From: an uncultured Bacteroidales bacterium
Lineage (GTDB): Bacteria; Bacteroidota; Bacteroidia; Bacteroidales; Muribaculaceae
DNA: 64,000 nucleotides
Assembly: GCA_947573135.1 (NCBI GenBank)
Contig: CANPDU010000014.1
Span: 1-64,000, forward strand
Reading direction: 5' to 3'
The notes beneath the pieces were generated by a model, which saw only the letters and a list, made by a program, of their open reading frames with translations, did no database searches and was not told where the DNA came from. Shown piece after piece: positions 9,781 through 18,496 of the stretch. Position numbers and translations under genes: made by a program. Positions within the stretch are counted from its first letter, which is position 1. Each line of letters opens with the position of its first letter.

Positions 9781-9873
9781 TAAGCTTACTACATCGCACC
9801 GCTACAACCTCATACCCTTGCTTCGGTCAAGACCTGGGGGATTCTGAGGGAGCTGGTCGTGTAGGACTTACCC
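9778..9873 (-). ncRNA. ffs: Signal recognition particle RNA (small, 4.5S type)
   Basis: On the minus strand this 96-nt stretch carries the SRP RNA apical core: CCCCCAGGTC, a TTGACC tetraloop-region stem, then GAAGCAAGGGTA, matching the Ffh-binding motif CCAGGTCnGGAAGGAAGCAGGGTA. The ends GGGTAAGTCC and GCTTACCC pair to close a single long hairpin, as in small bacterial SRP RNAs. It folds with Ffh to target membrane proteins. A consensus promoter lies immediately upstream, and the run of seven T (minus strand) at 9771-9777 serves as the terminator. Confidence 0.93.
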
Positions 9874-9877
9874 GATG

Positions 9878-9908
9878 CAAAGTTACAAATTTTTTGCGAC
9901 CGGACAAA
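9878..9908 (-). promoter_or_regulatory. Promoter of the SRP RNA gene
   Basis: On the minus strand TTTG (9908-9905), a 19-nt spacer and TAACTTTG (9885-9878) match the Bacteroidetes sigma-ABfr consensus exactly. The predicted start is about 5 nt downstream, at the first G of the RNA (9873). Confidence 0.88.
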
Positions 9909-9935
9909 GCTTTGTCCTAAAAACTCGGATAAAAA

Positions 9936-9969
9936 GAAAAAGACCGGCATTCAGCTGCCGGTCTTTTTC
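9936..9969 (-). terminator. Terminator of gap
   Basis: A 12-bp stem (AAAAAGACCGGC/GCCGGTCTTTTT) lies 29 nt past the gap stop codon and ends in a U-tract when read on the minus strand. Confidence 0.88.
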
Positions 9970-9997
9970 AATATATGTAGGGTTGTGAATGGACTGA

Positions 9998-11041
<1,044 letters not shown>

Positions 11042-11092
11042 TTATGTCGTTGTGTGCCAGCGCTCTCTTGCGGGCGTATAGTTTTGAGCACA

Positions 11093-11127
11093 CAAAATTA
11101 CAAATATTTTTTCTTATTGCGCAATAA
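11093..11127 (-). promoter_or_regulatory. gap promoter with overlapping palindrome
   Basis: On the minus strand TAATTTTG (11100-11093) is preceded at 21 nt by TTG (11124-11122). The TTG lies inside a perfect 14-bp palindrome, TTATTGCGCAATAA (11114-11127), a possible operator. The predicted 5' end of the transcript begins with GTGTGC, which can pair with GCACAC 30 nt further on (11052-11057) to form a 5' stem-loop in the leader. Confidence 0.72.
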
Positions 11128-11370
11128 ATCAATGCTAAAAATAGATAAAGACCGTTGACAAAGGCGGATTAACATCGTGAGACACTGCCCGGTCGGTCAG
11201 TACAGCCCCCCGACCCATGCGTCCTCATGGAAAGGTAGGCTGCAGCGCAACATTGCCGCTCATTGTCAGCCCCGACAATAAAGCACACAATACACCCCTA
11301 TTGCAATTTGACTTTTTATCAACTACAAAGTTCATGCATAATTATTGATGTGTTTGCATCTGTTTCTGGG
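11128..11370. other. Intergenic region, nothing recognised
   Basis: It separates gap from the AT-rich block. No gene, terminator hairpin with a T-run or RNA motif was recognised. Confidence 0.4.
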
Positions 11371-12168
11371 CTATTCATTTTCGGAAGTTTTGTCGGACTT
11401 AAGGAGTAGGGGAAAGACAACCGGGTAGTATGCTCCGTTTGATTTCAGTTTTAATTTTAAACCAATACGATCTTCATGTATAGATCGTAAATAATCAGAT
11501 TTTATCAATACTAACAGATAAGCATCCGGTTTCCTGTAATATCTGCCGACCGGCGTATATTCGGAATTTTTACCATCTTTAACCGTAACCGGATAAATAG
11601 GCGGATCAACAAGGTATTTTTTTTCAACGTTATAAATTATTGGATTATCATCGTTCATTTGTATACTTATCTGGTCTAATGGAAAACGAAGAAACCACCC
11701 TTTCTCTATAAGTTTTTCTATATTTCCCGGGATTTGCTTCTTTATTTCATCTATATCTTCGTTGGTGAAAGCCAATGCAGAATAAGCATTTTTATCATCA
11801 TATACTATGGGATCAGGGGCATAAAAAGCACCTACGACAAAATAATCTGATTTATAATCAATCAGCGGACAATGCCAAAGGCTGTCGCCAAAAAATTCAA
11901 ATTTTGGTGCAATTATGACTTCTTTTCTTTCAGGTGTCGGGGCCGAGTCCCTTTTCGGATCGTAGGTCGAAAGTTTTACATTAAGAGGTTTTATATTATC
12001 TGAAAGACTATCCGCAACAGGCAATGCCCTTACAGCCTGAGGCACAATGTCGGTAGTGTTATTACCTTTTTCTACCGCCGCGGCCTTAAAGCTGATGCTA
12101 CAAAACAGACATATCACAAATGCCGTATATAACCTTATTTTTTTGCTCTTACTACTCTGTAATTCCAT
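11371..12168 (-). CDS. Exported protein of unknown function
   Basis: 265 residues. A basic N-terminus and hydrophobic stretch (residues about 10-31, LYTAFVICLFCSISFKAAA) suggest a signal peptide. The mature part is mixed alpha/beta and acidic, with no repeats, no cysteine pattern and no recognised family. A motif-like stretch YPVTVKDGKNSEYTPVGRYY lies near residue 205. It is the last gene of an AT-rich minus-strand block of similarly unrecognised proteins. The function is unknown. Confidence 0.7.
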   Translation of the reverse strand: MELQSSKSKKIRLYTAFVICLFCSISFKAAAVEKGNNTTDIVPQAVRALPVADSLSDNIKPLNVKLSTYDPKRDSAPTPERKEVIIAPKFEFFGDSLWHCPLIDYKSDYFVVGAFYAPDPIVYDDKNAYSALAFTNEDIDEIKKQIPGNIEKLIEKGWFLRFPLDQISIQMNDDNPIIYNVEKKYLVDPPIYPVTVKDGKNSEYTPVGRYYRKPDAYLLVLIKSDYLRSIHEDRIGLKLKLKSNGAYYPVVFPLLLKSDKTSENE

Positions 12169-12210
12169 GTGTATATTTTCATTATTTCTTTAGTGTATTG
12201 TTATTTACTC

Positions 12211-12321
12211 TTATTCCAGTGCCTTCCGTATTTTATCCCACGAACTCGCGCAAAGCCCGCTAAGCTCACAAAGGACAATCACTGCTGAACTAAAAAATAC
12301 GCATCCATAATCCAGATCCAT
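12211..12321 (-). pseudogene. Short ORF, possible remnant in frame with the lipoprotein gene
   Basis: A 36-codon frame starting MDLDYGCVFFSS and ending SSWDKIRKALE continues in the same reading frame as the lipoprotein gene, five codons past its stop at 12337. It may be the C-terminal remnant of another or a longer protein, or chance. No family was recognised. Confidence 0.25.
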
Positions 12322-12336
12322 CGCTTCACAATAATC

Positions 12337-13107
12337 TCAATAATCCCAAACGATCTCATCAGAGATATCAGTGACCCATAGATGAGTAGAAGCCTGTTCT
12401 TTCAGAATTTTAAACTTAAGAGCGTACCCGAAATCACTATCATATAGGCCGAAAAATGTAGTAAAAATAATCGTATCTCCTTTTATCCCGTCAAAGCGTA
12501 AGTTACCAAAACAAAGTTGATCTATCCGAGATGCGAAATATGTAGTATCACGTTTAAGTTTCAATATTTCAATGGTTTTCTTTCGGTCAAGATAAATCAA
12601 ATCTTTGCCGTCTATCGGATCTACCATCATACATACGGCATTGCCCAATAAGCATTGCTTGAGTTCTTCGGATCTGTTCTCGACTTTTAGCGAATCCCAT
12701 ACTAAAGGGTAAAAGATAATGCGGTTTCTATCATCGAGTGATAGAGCATTGCCATATTTGATATACACGTTATTCATAATAGTGTCTTGCATAAAAAAAG
12801 CGACACCTCTGTCTTTACAGTTGAAACGCAATTGAGGATAGGCCAATGTATCAATCTCAATTATCCTCGGACAAGAGATTGTATCATATTCCTTTTCAGC
12901 CGCATCATGAATGAATATTGTGTCATATTCAGTAAAAACCTCATTGTCCGAGATTGTGTCATTTATTGCAACGATGACGTTTTCTTCATAATCTCCGGAT
13001 TGCAAGGCAGTTTCCGACTGATTGCTCACATTTCTTTGTTTTCCGCCGCATGCTGAAACTATCACCATAACCACTGCGCAGAGCGCACTTAATTTTTGTT
13101 TATACAT
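12337..13107 (-). CDS. Predicted lipoprotein of unknown function
   Basis: 256 residues. The signal sequence ends in a lipobox (VSAC, Cys20) followed by GGKQRN, so it should be lipidated and, in this phylum, often sorted to the outer membrane. The mature part begins with a low-complexity acidic linker and continues as a beta-rich domain (KDRGVAFFMQDTIMNNVYIKYG, ILKLKRDTTYFASRIDQL). No family was recognised. It follows the 137-residue gene by 22 nt and is AT-rich like its neighbours. Confidence 0.75.
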   Translation of the reverse strand: MYKQKLSALCAVVMVIVSACGGKQRNVSNQSETALQSGDYEENVIVAINDTISDNEVFTEYDTIFIHDAAEKEYDTISCPRIIEIDTLAYPQLRFNCKDRGVAFFMQDTIMNNVYIKYGNALSLDDRNRIIFYPLVWDSLKVENRSEELKQCLLGNAVCMMVDPIDGKDLIYLDRKKTIEILKLKRDTTYFASRIDQLCFGNLRFDGIKGDTIIFTTFFGLYDSDFGYALKFKILKEQASTHLWVTDISDEIVWDY

Positions 13108-13129
13108 AGAGTAATTACCTCATAAATTA

Positions 13130-13543
13130 TTACTTTTTAGATTTGGTCTTCATTAGATCGTCGACTGAAAGGCTCTCCAAATACCCAAGGATTTCATCAA
13201 GACGATCGTAGTACATGGCCATATTAGGCTCAGGAAATTTATAATGTTTTATAAGCCACTCGGCACGTTTTAAGGACAAATCTTTAAGCTTATTATAATT
13301 CTCTGGCTCTACCACTTTACAAAGAGCCAGATATTCAAAGAGCCATTCAGCACCGAGATCGGGTAGCTCTTTAATACCTTTGAGTACAGGAAGTATTTTA
13401 TCATTATATACATCCTTAGGGGTAGCATATTTTGTAAAAACATATGAGGCACATTTCCTGATCATTTCGGATAATTTTTGATATTCTTCGTCAAAATTAC
13501 TGAGGTCAGAATAAAATGTATACACATCGTCAAAGCCTAACAT
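13130..13543 (-). CDS. Hypothetical protein, probably the 3' part of a broken gene
   Basis: 137 residues, mostly helical and rich in Glu, Lys, Tyr and Leu (ILPVLKGIKELPDLGAEWLFEYLALCK), with no signal peptide. The frame stays open for 13 codons upstream of this ATG. The preceding 160 nt encode, in another frame, a separate N-terminal piece (13530-13703). Together they look like one cytosolic protein of about 190 residues, distantly reminiscent of DUF4304-type proteins, split by a frameshift or small deletion. That family link is a guess. It may still be translated alone. Confidence 0.5.
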   Translation of the reverse strand: MLGFDDVYTFYSDLSNFDEEYQKLSEMIRKCASYVFTKYATPKDVYNDKILPVLKGIKELPDLGAEWLFEYLALCKVVEPENYNKLKDLSLKRAEWLIKHYKFPEPNMAMYYDRLDEILGYLESLSVDDLMKTKSKK

Positions 13544-13703
13544 TACACCTTGAACGGCTGCTGTAAATGAACTTCGTTGGTTCTATACTCTTCCATCCCC
13601 CATCAAATTTTATAATAAATGACGAATCTCTTTTCCTGAATGAAAATTCTTTCAGAAATGGTTCCGTCTTAAGTCTTGCTACTATAGTTTCAAATTTTGT
13701 CAT
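13530..13703 (-). pseudogene. N-terminal fragment of the broken gene
   Basis: A 57-codon frame beginning MTKFETIVARLKTEPFL has a coherent protein-like start (LKEFSFRKRDSSFIIKFDGGWKSIE). It then degenerates to RSRCNVRL and stops 13 bases inside the next frame. A third frame over the same DNA ends in TAATG at the start codon of the 137-residue gene. This is consistent with an indel near 13570. Confidence 0.45.
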
Positions 13704-13758
13704 ATAATAATTATTTATCTACACGTGCAACACTACTTATAAATCAAATCTCTATTTC

Positions 13759-14658
13759 TCAGTAAGTGCCGTCGGGGACAGGTAGCCGGTAGTCGCATAT
13801 CGAGAAACCGAGCGAGTCGCAGAGTTCCACGGCTCGTTCGTTGCGGTCGCATACAGCAGCACGCAAAAGCACTTTGCGAACGACAGATCTCATTTCAGGC
13901 GTTTTTTCGAAATACGGCTCAAGTACGTGACAGAAGCGTTCAGCCAAATCACCGTTTCCCTTATAGCCGAGCATCACTTTGTAGTAAATCGCAATACCTT
14001 TATCATCGCCCTTATTCCGGTAATATTTTTCAAGTTTCTCCAATGCGTCGCGATCATTATAAGCCACAACCCTGACTCTAAGCGAGTCAACGCCATAAGT
14101 GTGCCCGTCAATCAACGCTTTCTCCTGTTTGTAATTTTTATCGACCGAACCTCGATCAAAAGAATAGCCGATTTTCCCATGAGAATTTAATGCTATCTTA
14201 TAACCGAGATTAAATAAGCGCTCATCTTCAATAAATTCTGTACACAGTAAGTATAAATAATCAAAATTCCCCAAACTATAACAAAATTTGGGTATTAATT
14301 CCGGAGAAGAATACATGTCGATAAAATATGGCAATGCTGTCAGATCTTTTGGAAGAGGAAGTGCCGGTCTGTCCAAATGATCGGGTCCCTGTTCAGGATA
14401 GATGTATCCGCGGATAAGACATTTTTCTAATTCACTCTTTACATCGCTCTCATTTATACGTGGGTAACATAAAGGTAAATCTGTTACACCGATGATCACA
14501 TCTTGCGCTACATATATACGACCGTTAACCAAGATCGTGTCATTTTTATGCAAATCCTTGTATTTGACCGACGGAATATCCTGATATTTGAGTCTCGCAT
14601 CACATATCAATGCCGAGAACAAACATATCGTTAATATGACTTTTACAAAATTTTTCAT
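13759..14658 (-). CDS. Exported protein of unknown function
   Basis: 299 residues from the methionine that opens a signal peptide (MKNFVKVILTICLFSALICDA). An alternative start ten codons upstream (14688) would bury the signal. The mature protein has short paired-helix stretches toward the C-terminus (DALEKLEKYYRNKGDDKGIAI, NGDLAERFCHVLEPYF) that resemble TPR or Sel1-like helices, but no firm repeat can be counted. No family was recognised. It is AT-rich and lies in the same strand block as its neighbours. Confidence 0.7.
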   Translation of the reverse strand: MKNFVKVILTICLFSALICDARLKYQDIPSVKYKDLHKNDTILVNGRIYVAQDVIIGVTDLPLCYPRINESDVKSELEKCLIRGYIYPEQGPDHLDRPALPLPKDLTALPYFIDMYSSPELIPKFCYSLGNFDYLYLLCTEFIEDERLFNLGYKIALNSHGKIGYSFDRGSVDKNYKQEKALIDGHTYGVDSLRVRVVAYNDRDALEKLEKYYRNKGDDKGIAIYYKVMLGYKGNGDLAERFCHVLEPYFEKTPEMRSVVRKVLLRAAVCDRNERAVELCDSLGFSICDYRLPVPDGTY

Positions 14659-14717
14659 ACGATGGCTAAAGTTTTCATTGTCTTGCAAATAATACGTTAA
14701 GTTTTTTAGTGATGAAA

Positions 14718-15422
14718 TCAGTCGGCAAGAAACTTTCGGATGGCGTCGTCGTGGTTGTAAGACAGGTCTAATTCACATTTATACAATGAAGCCTTTATCA
14801 CTTTACCTTTTTTTACTTGAAAAAGAGCTCTGACAGATTGTTTGAAAACATCAGGAAATGAGAGTATTAATAATTCAAAGCATTGAGGTCTGCCATTCTG
14901 TCTTATTCCCGATATTTTATAGAAATATTGTTTCAAGAATACCATTGAGGAAAAACGAAATCCATTGCACTTCCAATTAAACACCTCAAAAAAACCACCT
15001 AAAAAGGTAAAATTGAGTTCGATTATATAATCGTCATCCGGTCCGAAATCTATAGCGAAGTCGCCCCAAAATGGCAGTGAATAACCATTAATCACTTCCG
15101 ATAATTCATTACGAAAGTCAGTTGTATCTACATCATATTTCCATACTTGCATATTAAGATATCCTGTTTTCAGAATGTCGACAGTAAAGGGAGCTACTGA
15201 AGCAATATTTTCTTCAATATATGAACAAATAGAGTTCATAAACGGATAATCTTCTGCCTCACAGTTAATGCCGAGAGAGTTATACCAGTTATCCATATGA
15301 AAGTAGCTAACGGACGTAGAATACAAATAACGTGCAAATGCTTCGGGCGCGTCTAAACTGCAGCCCAAATTGTATGTCATTTGACAGATCAATGAAAAAG
15401 CTATGCTAAATATTCCGATCAT
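14718..15422 (-). CDS. Membrane-anchored or exported protein of unknown function
   Basis: 234 residues. The first 20 (MIGIFSIAFSLICQMTYNLG) form a hydrophobic segment that could be a signal peptide or anchor. The rest is rich in aromatic residues (FTFLGGFFEVFNWKCNGF) and acidic patches (DFGPDDDYIIELN). No family was recognised. It is the first gene of the AT-rich minus-strand block and has a TATCTTTG promoter element 49 nt upstream. Confidence 0.7.
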   Translation of the reverse strand: MIGIFSIAFSLICQMTYNLGCSLDAPEAFARYLYSTSVSYFHMDNWYNSLGINCEAEDYPFMNSICSYIEENIASVAPFTVDILKTGYLNMQVWKYDVDTTDFRNELSEVINGYSLPFWGDFAIDFGPDDDYIIELNFTFLGGFFEVFNWKCNGFRFSSMVFLKQYFYKISGIRQNGRPQCFELLILSFPDVFKQSVRALFQVKKGKVIKASLYKCELDLSYNHDDAIRKFLAD

Positions 15423-15470
15423 GTTGTCTTTACTATATGGTTAGTTACACTCATATAATATGCTCTGCGA

Positions 15471-15478
15471 CAAAGATA
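15471..15478 (-). promoter_or_regulatory. -7 element upstream of the AT-rich block
   Basis: TATCTTTG on the minus strand matches TAnnTTTG. A TTG lies 17 nt further upstream, shorter than the usual 19-21, so the -33 half is uncertain. Confidence 0.55.
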
Positions 15479-15514
15479 AGTAATTAATTTTATATCAAGT
15501 GAATAATCAGATGA

Positions 15515-16225
15515 TTATTTTTTGCGAGATTTGAGTGATTGCTGCTGGCGACGGAGGATTCGGCGGTCGCGGCGCGATAGAGGGGGGCGCGTGGCTGACC
15601 GGTCGGGCTGATCCGGCTGATCCGGCTGATCGGACTTGTCGGACCGGGCTGACATGTCGGACGGGTCGGACTCGTCTGACTGAAGCATGAGGATCTCTGA
15701 GTCAGCGAGATTGAGGAGGGCGCGGTCGGCGGCGCGAGTCGTGTCGTTGGCAATCACAAGGATGGAGATGCCGAGTCTGATCTGAAGAACGGTAAGTCGC
15801 TTCATCACATAGGCGGCTGATGAGTTGCGGCCGAACGACAGGGCGGCGATGCGCGACACTGAATCGACGATAACAGTGCGTATGTCGGTCGTGGTCACGA
15901 TTTCTTCGATTGCGCCGATGACGATGTCGGCGTAGTCGGAGGTGTCGTCGGCCGATTCGTAGCGGGGGTTAAAGATCGAGAGTCCGCTGATGCGTCTGAC
16001 GGCGTCGGCGTGGTCGTGGAGAGTGTTTGCTGCGTTGATGTAGACGATTTTGCGCCCGGAAGCCGATGCTTCGGCAGCGATTTCGAGGGCTTTGGCGGTT
16101 TTGTCGACACTTTGCGGTGCATGAATGAGTGCCGTTGTGTTTTCGCGCCAGAGTTTGCGGTAGATGTAGACTGTGTTTTTCACATTTTCTACGAAGTCAG
16201 TTGCTGATAAGAGTTGGTTTTTCAT
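15515..16225 (-). CDS. RecA/RadA-like protein with degenerate P-loop and repeat tail
   Basis: 236 residues. The core (about 20-180) follows the RecA/RadA order: a P-loop position (ALIHAPQSVDKTAKA), a strand with KIVYINAA, and a Walker-B-like TVIVDSVSRIA, then SILVIANDT. The Walker A glycines are missing, though the DKT lysine-threonine remains, so ATP binding is doubtful. Residues about 181-209 are three-residue repeats (SDE SDP SDM SAR SDK SDQ PDQ PDQ PDR) encoded by tandem 9-bp units, followed by a very basic tail (RRDRRILRRQQQ) that could bind nucleic acid. It has its own consensus promoter. The function is unknown. Confidence 0.65.
   Translation of the reverse strand: MKNQLLSATDFVENVKNTVYIYRKLWRENTTALIHAPQSVDKTAKALEIAAEASASGRKIVYINAANTLHDHADAVRRISGLSIFNPRYESADDTSDYADIVIGAIEEIVTTTDIRTVIVDSVSRIAALSFGRNSSAAYVMKRLTVLQIRLGISILVIANDTTRAADRALLNLADSEILMLQSDESDPSDMSARSDKSDQPDQPDQPDRSATRPPLSRRDRRILRRQQQSLKSRKK
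15599..15679 (-). repeat. Nine tandem 9-bp units inside a coding region
   Basis: The 81-bp tract has a 9-bp period with minus-strand consensus GTCCGACNN (for example ctgatccgg three times, then cttgtcgga, catgtcgga and cgggtcgga on the plus strand). It keeps the reading frame and encodes the SDx/PDQ tail. It belongs to the same unit family as the intergenic tract at 2912-2947. Confidence 0.8.
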
Positions 16226-16257
16226 ATTTATAATTGTTTAATGAGTGAATTATAGCG

Positions 16258-16289
16258 CAAATTTATAATAAAAATAATTACAATGCAAA
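16258..16289 (-). promoter_or_regulatory. Promoter of the RecA-like gene
   Basis: On the minus strand TTTG (16289-16286), a 20-nt spacer and TAAATTTG (16265-16258) match the Bacteroidetes consensus in full, 32 nt from the start codon. Confidence 0.85.
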
Positions 16290-16370
16290 TATTATTGCAG
16301 AAAAATATTCTGGTGCATGAAGCCGGAACTGCATGTATCTGTTTATGAAGCCGATTTAGCGAAAGTTTTG

Positions 16371-16401
16371 TTGCGACATTTGGCAGATTTATTTAATTTT
16401 G
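16371..16401 (+). promoter_or_regulatory. Promoter of the GH27 gene
   Basis: TTG (16371), a 20-nt spacer and TAATTTTG (16394-16401) lie 19 nt from the start codon. It is divergent from the promoter of the RecA-like gene. Confidence 0.8.
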
Positions 16402-16420
16402 TGAAAAATGAAATGTAGAT

Positions 16421-18424
16421 ATGTGTTCAATCAGAAAAATATCAGCTTTATTTTCAGCTGTTGCCTTATCGGTTACAGTCATGGGAAGCAACACCGGCGA
16501 CAGGACGGTATGGCTCGATGAGATAGATTCTCAGGGTTATTATGTGCAGGACTGGGGTTCGCCGCAGATCAACCGTTCGATCGCGGGAACGCCCCTGAGC
16601 ATAGCCGGACAGCGGTTTGAGCGCGGCATAGGCGGTCATGCCATCAGCCGTATGCTTTTTGATCTCGGCGGCAAAGCGCATAAGGTCACGGGCATGGTCG
16701 GTCCCGATGACGCCAACCTGTTTACGACCAGGCTCGAATTCAAGATAGTCGGCGACGGCAAGGAGCTCTGGGGCAGCGGCGTAATGCAGCGGGGCGACAA
16801 GGCAAAGCCGTTCGATGTAGATCTTACGGGCATCGACAAAGTGCTGTTGCTCATAGATATGTGTGACGACGAATTCATGTATGACCACGCTGACTGGGCA
16901 GATGTCAGGTTTATCACTGACGGATCTGATGTGCGGGCGATACCTGTCTGGCCACAGCCGGTGAAGAAAGAACCGTATATCCTGACTCCGGCAGCGCCGG
17001 CCACTCCGCGCATCAATAATCCGAAGGTCTACGGCGCCACTCCGGGAGCGGAATTTCTCTGGTCGGTGATGGCATCCGGCCAGCAGCCGATGACGTATGG
17101 TGCCAAAGGTTTGCCGAAAGGCCTGAGTATAGACAAAAGAACCGGCGTGATAACCGGATCGGTGGCAAAGAAGGGAGATTACAAGGTCACTCTTACTGCA
17201 GCCAACAGTCTCGGCACGGACAAGAGAGAGGTGACGATAAAGATAGGCGACCGCATATCGCTTACGCCTATCATGGGGTGGAGCAGCTGGAACTGCTGGC
17301 GTTTTGACGCGAGCGACGAGATACTGCGGCGCACGACCGACATAATGCATGAGAAACTGCATCCCTACGGCTGGACCTACGTCAGCGTCGACGACGGCTG
17401 GGAAGCGTCGGAACGTACACCCGACGGTGTGCTGCCCGGCAACGCCAACTGGCCCGACATGAAGTCTCTGACTGATTACATGCACTCCAAAGGCATGAAA
17501 TTCGGCATCTACTCGTCGCCCGGCCCGACTACATGCGGCAATTATCTCGCATCCTACGGCCACGAGATGACAGATGCCCGTACATGGGCCGACTGGGGTG
17601 TCGACTATCTGAAATATGACTACTGCAGTCACACACAGGTCGAGAAAGATTCCAGCGAAGGCTCGATACGCGCGCCGTATGATCTGATGCGCGAGGCGAT
17701 CGACAGCACGGGCCGCGATATAGTCTACTGCGTGGGCTACGGAGCCCCGAGAGTATGGATCTGGGGACCTGATGCGGGCGGAAATCACTGGCGCACAACA
17801 TGTGACATAACCGACCACTGGAACGTCGTCCAGGCAATAGGCAACTGTCAGGACGTCTGTGCTCCGGCTACGGCACCGGGACGTTTCAACGATCCCGACA
17901 TGATGGTTGTCGGAGAAGTCGGCGGCGGCTGGGGCGCACCCAAGCATCCGACGCTTCTTACGCCTGACGAACAGTATGCCCATGTTTCGCTATGGGCGAT
18001 ACTGTCGGCTCCGCTGCTGCTCGGCTGCGACGTGGAGGCTCTCGACGACTTCACACTCTCGCTGCTGACCAACAGCGAGGTAATAGCCGTCGATCAGGAC
18101 GAACTTTGCGCACCGGCAGTGAAAAAGACAGTAAAGAACGGCCAGATATGGTACAAACCTCTTGCCGACGGATCGATAGCGCTCGGCTGCTTCAACATGG
18201 ATCCGTATTTCGTGCTCTGGGATCAGGACGACAGCGAGGCCATGCAGATGCGTGACTATGAGTTTGAGGTCGATCTCGCCGGACTTGGCTTCGCCGGGCC
18301 GGTCGTAATCCGTGATCTGTGGCGCAATGCCGATGAGGTAAGCGGAGTGACCGGCACTTACAGGACGAAGGTTCCATATCACGGCGTGAAATTTGTAAAA
18401 ATCACTCCGCTTGCAGCCAAATAG
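16421..18424 (+). CDS. GH27 alpha-galactosidase with NPCBM domain
   Basis: 667 residues with a signal peptide (MCSIRKISALFSAVALSVTVMG). Residues about 25-175 are an NPCBM carbohydrate-binding domain (FERGIGGHAISRMLFDL). Residues about 195-280 are a putative-Ig (He_PIG) domain (GLSIDKRTGVITGS). The GH27 barrel begins at LTPIMGWSSWNCW (about 285). The nucleophile is Asp400 in LKYDYC; the acid/base is in RFNDPDMM, probably Asp493. It removes terminal alpha-galactose (or alpha-GalNAc) from glycans in the periplasm or at the surface. It is transcribed from its own promoter, apart from the operon at 3-10 kb. Confidence 0.95.
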   Translation: MCSIRKISALFSAVALSVTVMGSNTGDRTVWLDEIDSQGYYVQDWGSPQINRSIAGTPLSIAGQRFERGIGGHAISRMLFDLGGKAHKVTGMVGPDDANLFTTRLEFKIVGDGKELWGSGVMQRGDKAKPFDVDLTGIDKVLLLIDMCDDEFMYDHADWADVRFITDGSDVRAIPVWPQPVKKEPYILTPAAPATPRINNPKVYGATPGAEFLWSVMASGQQPMTYGAKGLPKGLSIDKRTGVITGSVAKKGDYKVTLTAANSLGTDKREVTIKIGDRISLTPIMGWSSWNCWRFDASDEILRRTTDIMHEKLHPYGWTYVSVDDGWEASERTPDGVLPGNANWPDMKSLTDYMHSKGMKFGIYSSPGPTTCGNYLASYGHEMTDARTWADWGVDYLKYDYCSHTQVEKDSSEGSIRAPYDLMREAIDSTGRDIVYCVGYGAPRVWIWGPDAGGNHWRTTCDITDHWNVVQAIGNCQDVCAPATAPGRFNDPDMMVVGEVGGGWGAPKHPTLLTPDEQYAHVSLWAILSAPLLLGCDVEALDDFTLSLLTNSEVIAVDQDELCAPAVKKTVKNGQIWYKPLADGSIALGCFNMDPYFVLWDQDDSEAMQMRDYEFEVDLAGLGFAGPVVIRDLWRNADEVSGVTGTYRTKVPYHGVKFVKITPLAAK

Positions 18425-18457
18425 ACCGGCCAAAAACCATAAAAGGAGAAAAATGGT

Positions 18458-18465
18458 TATATTTG
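18458..18465 (+). promoter_or_regulatory. -7 element upstream of mscL
   Basis: TATATTTG matches TAnnTTTG 31 nt before the mscL start codon. No clear -33 TTTG is seen. Confidence 0.55.
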
Positions 18466-18496
18466 TTGACATTATTAATAATTAACATAAAAGACT

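Noticed and set aside
8828-9799. Minus-strand open frame of 323 codons under the GH43 gene
   Set aside because: Shadow of the GH43 gene, and it would run through the SRP RNA terminator.
16466-17983. Minus-strand open frame of 505 codons under the GH27 gene
   Set aside because: Antisense to an intact alpha-galactosidase with catalytic motifs; no protein-like pattern of its own.
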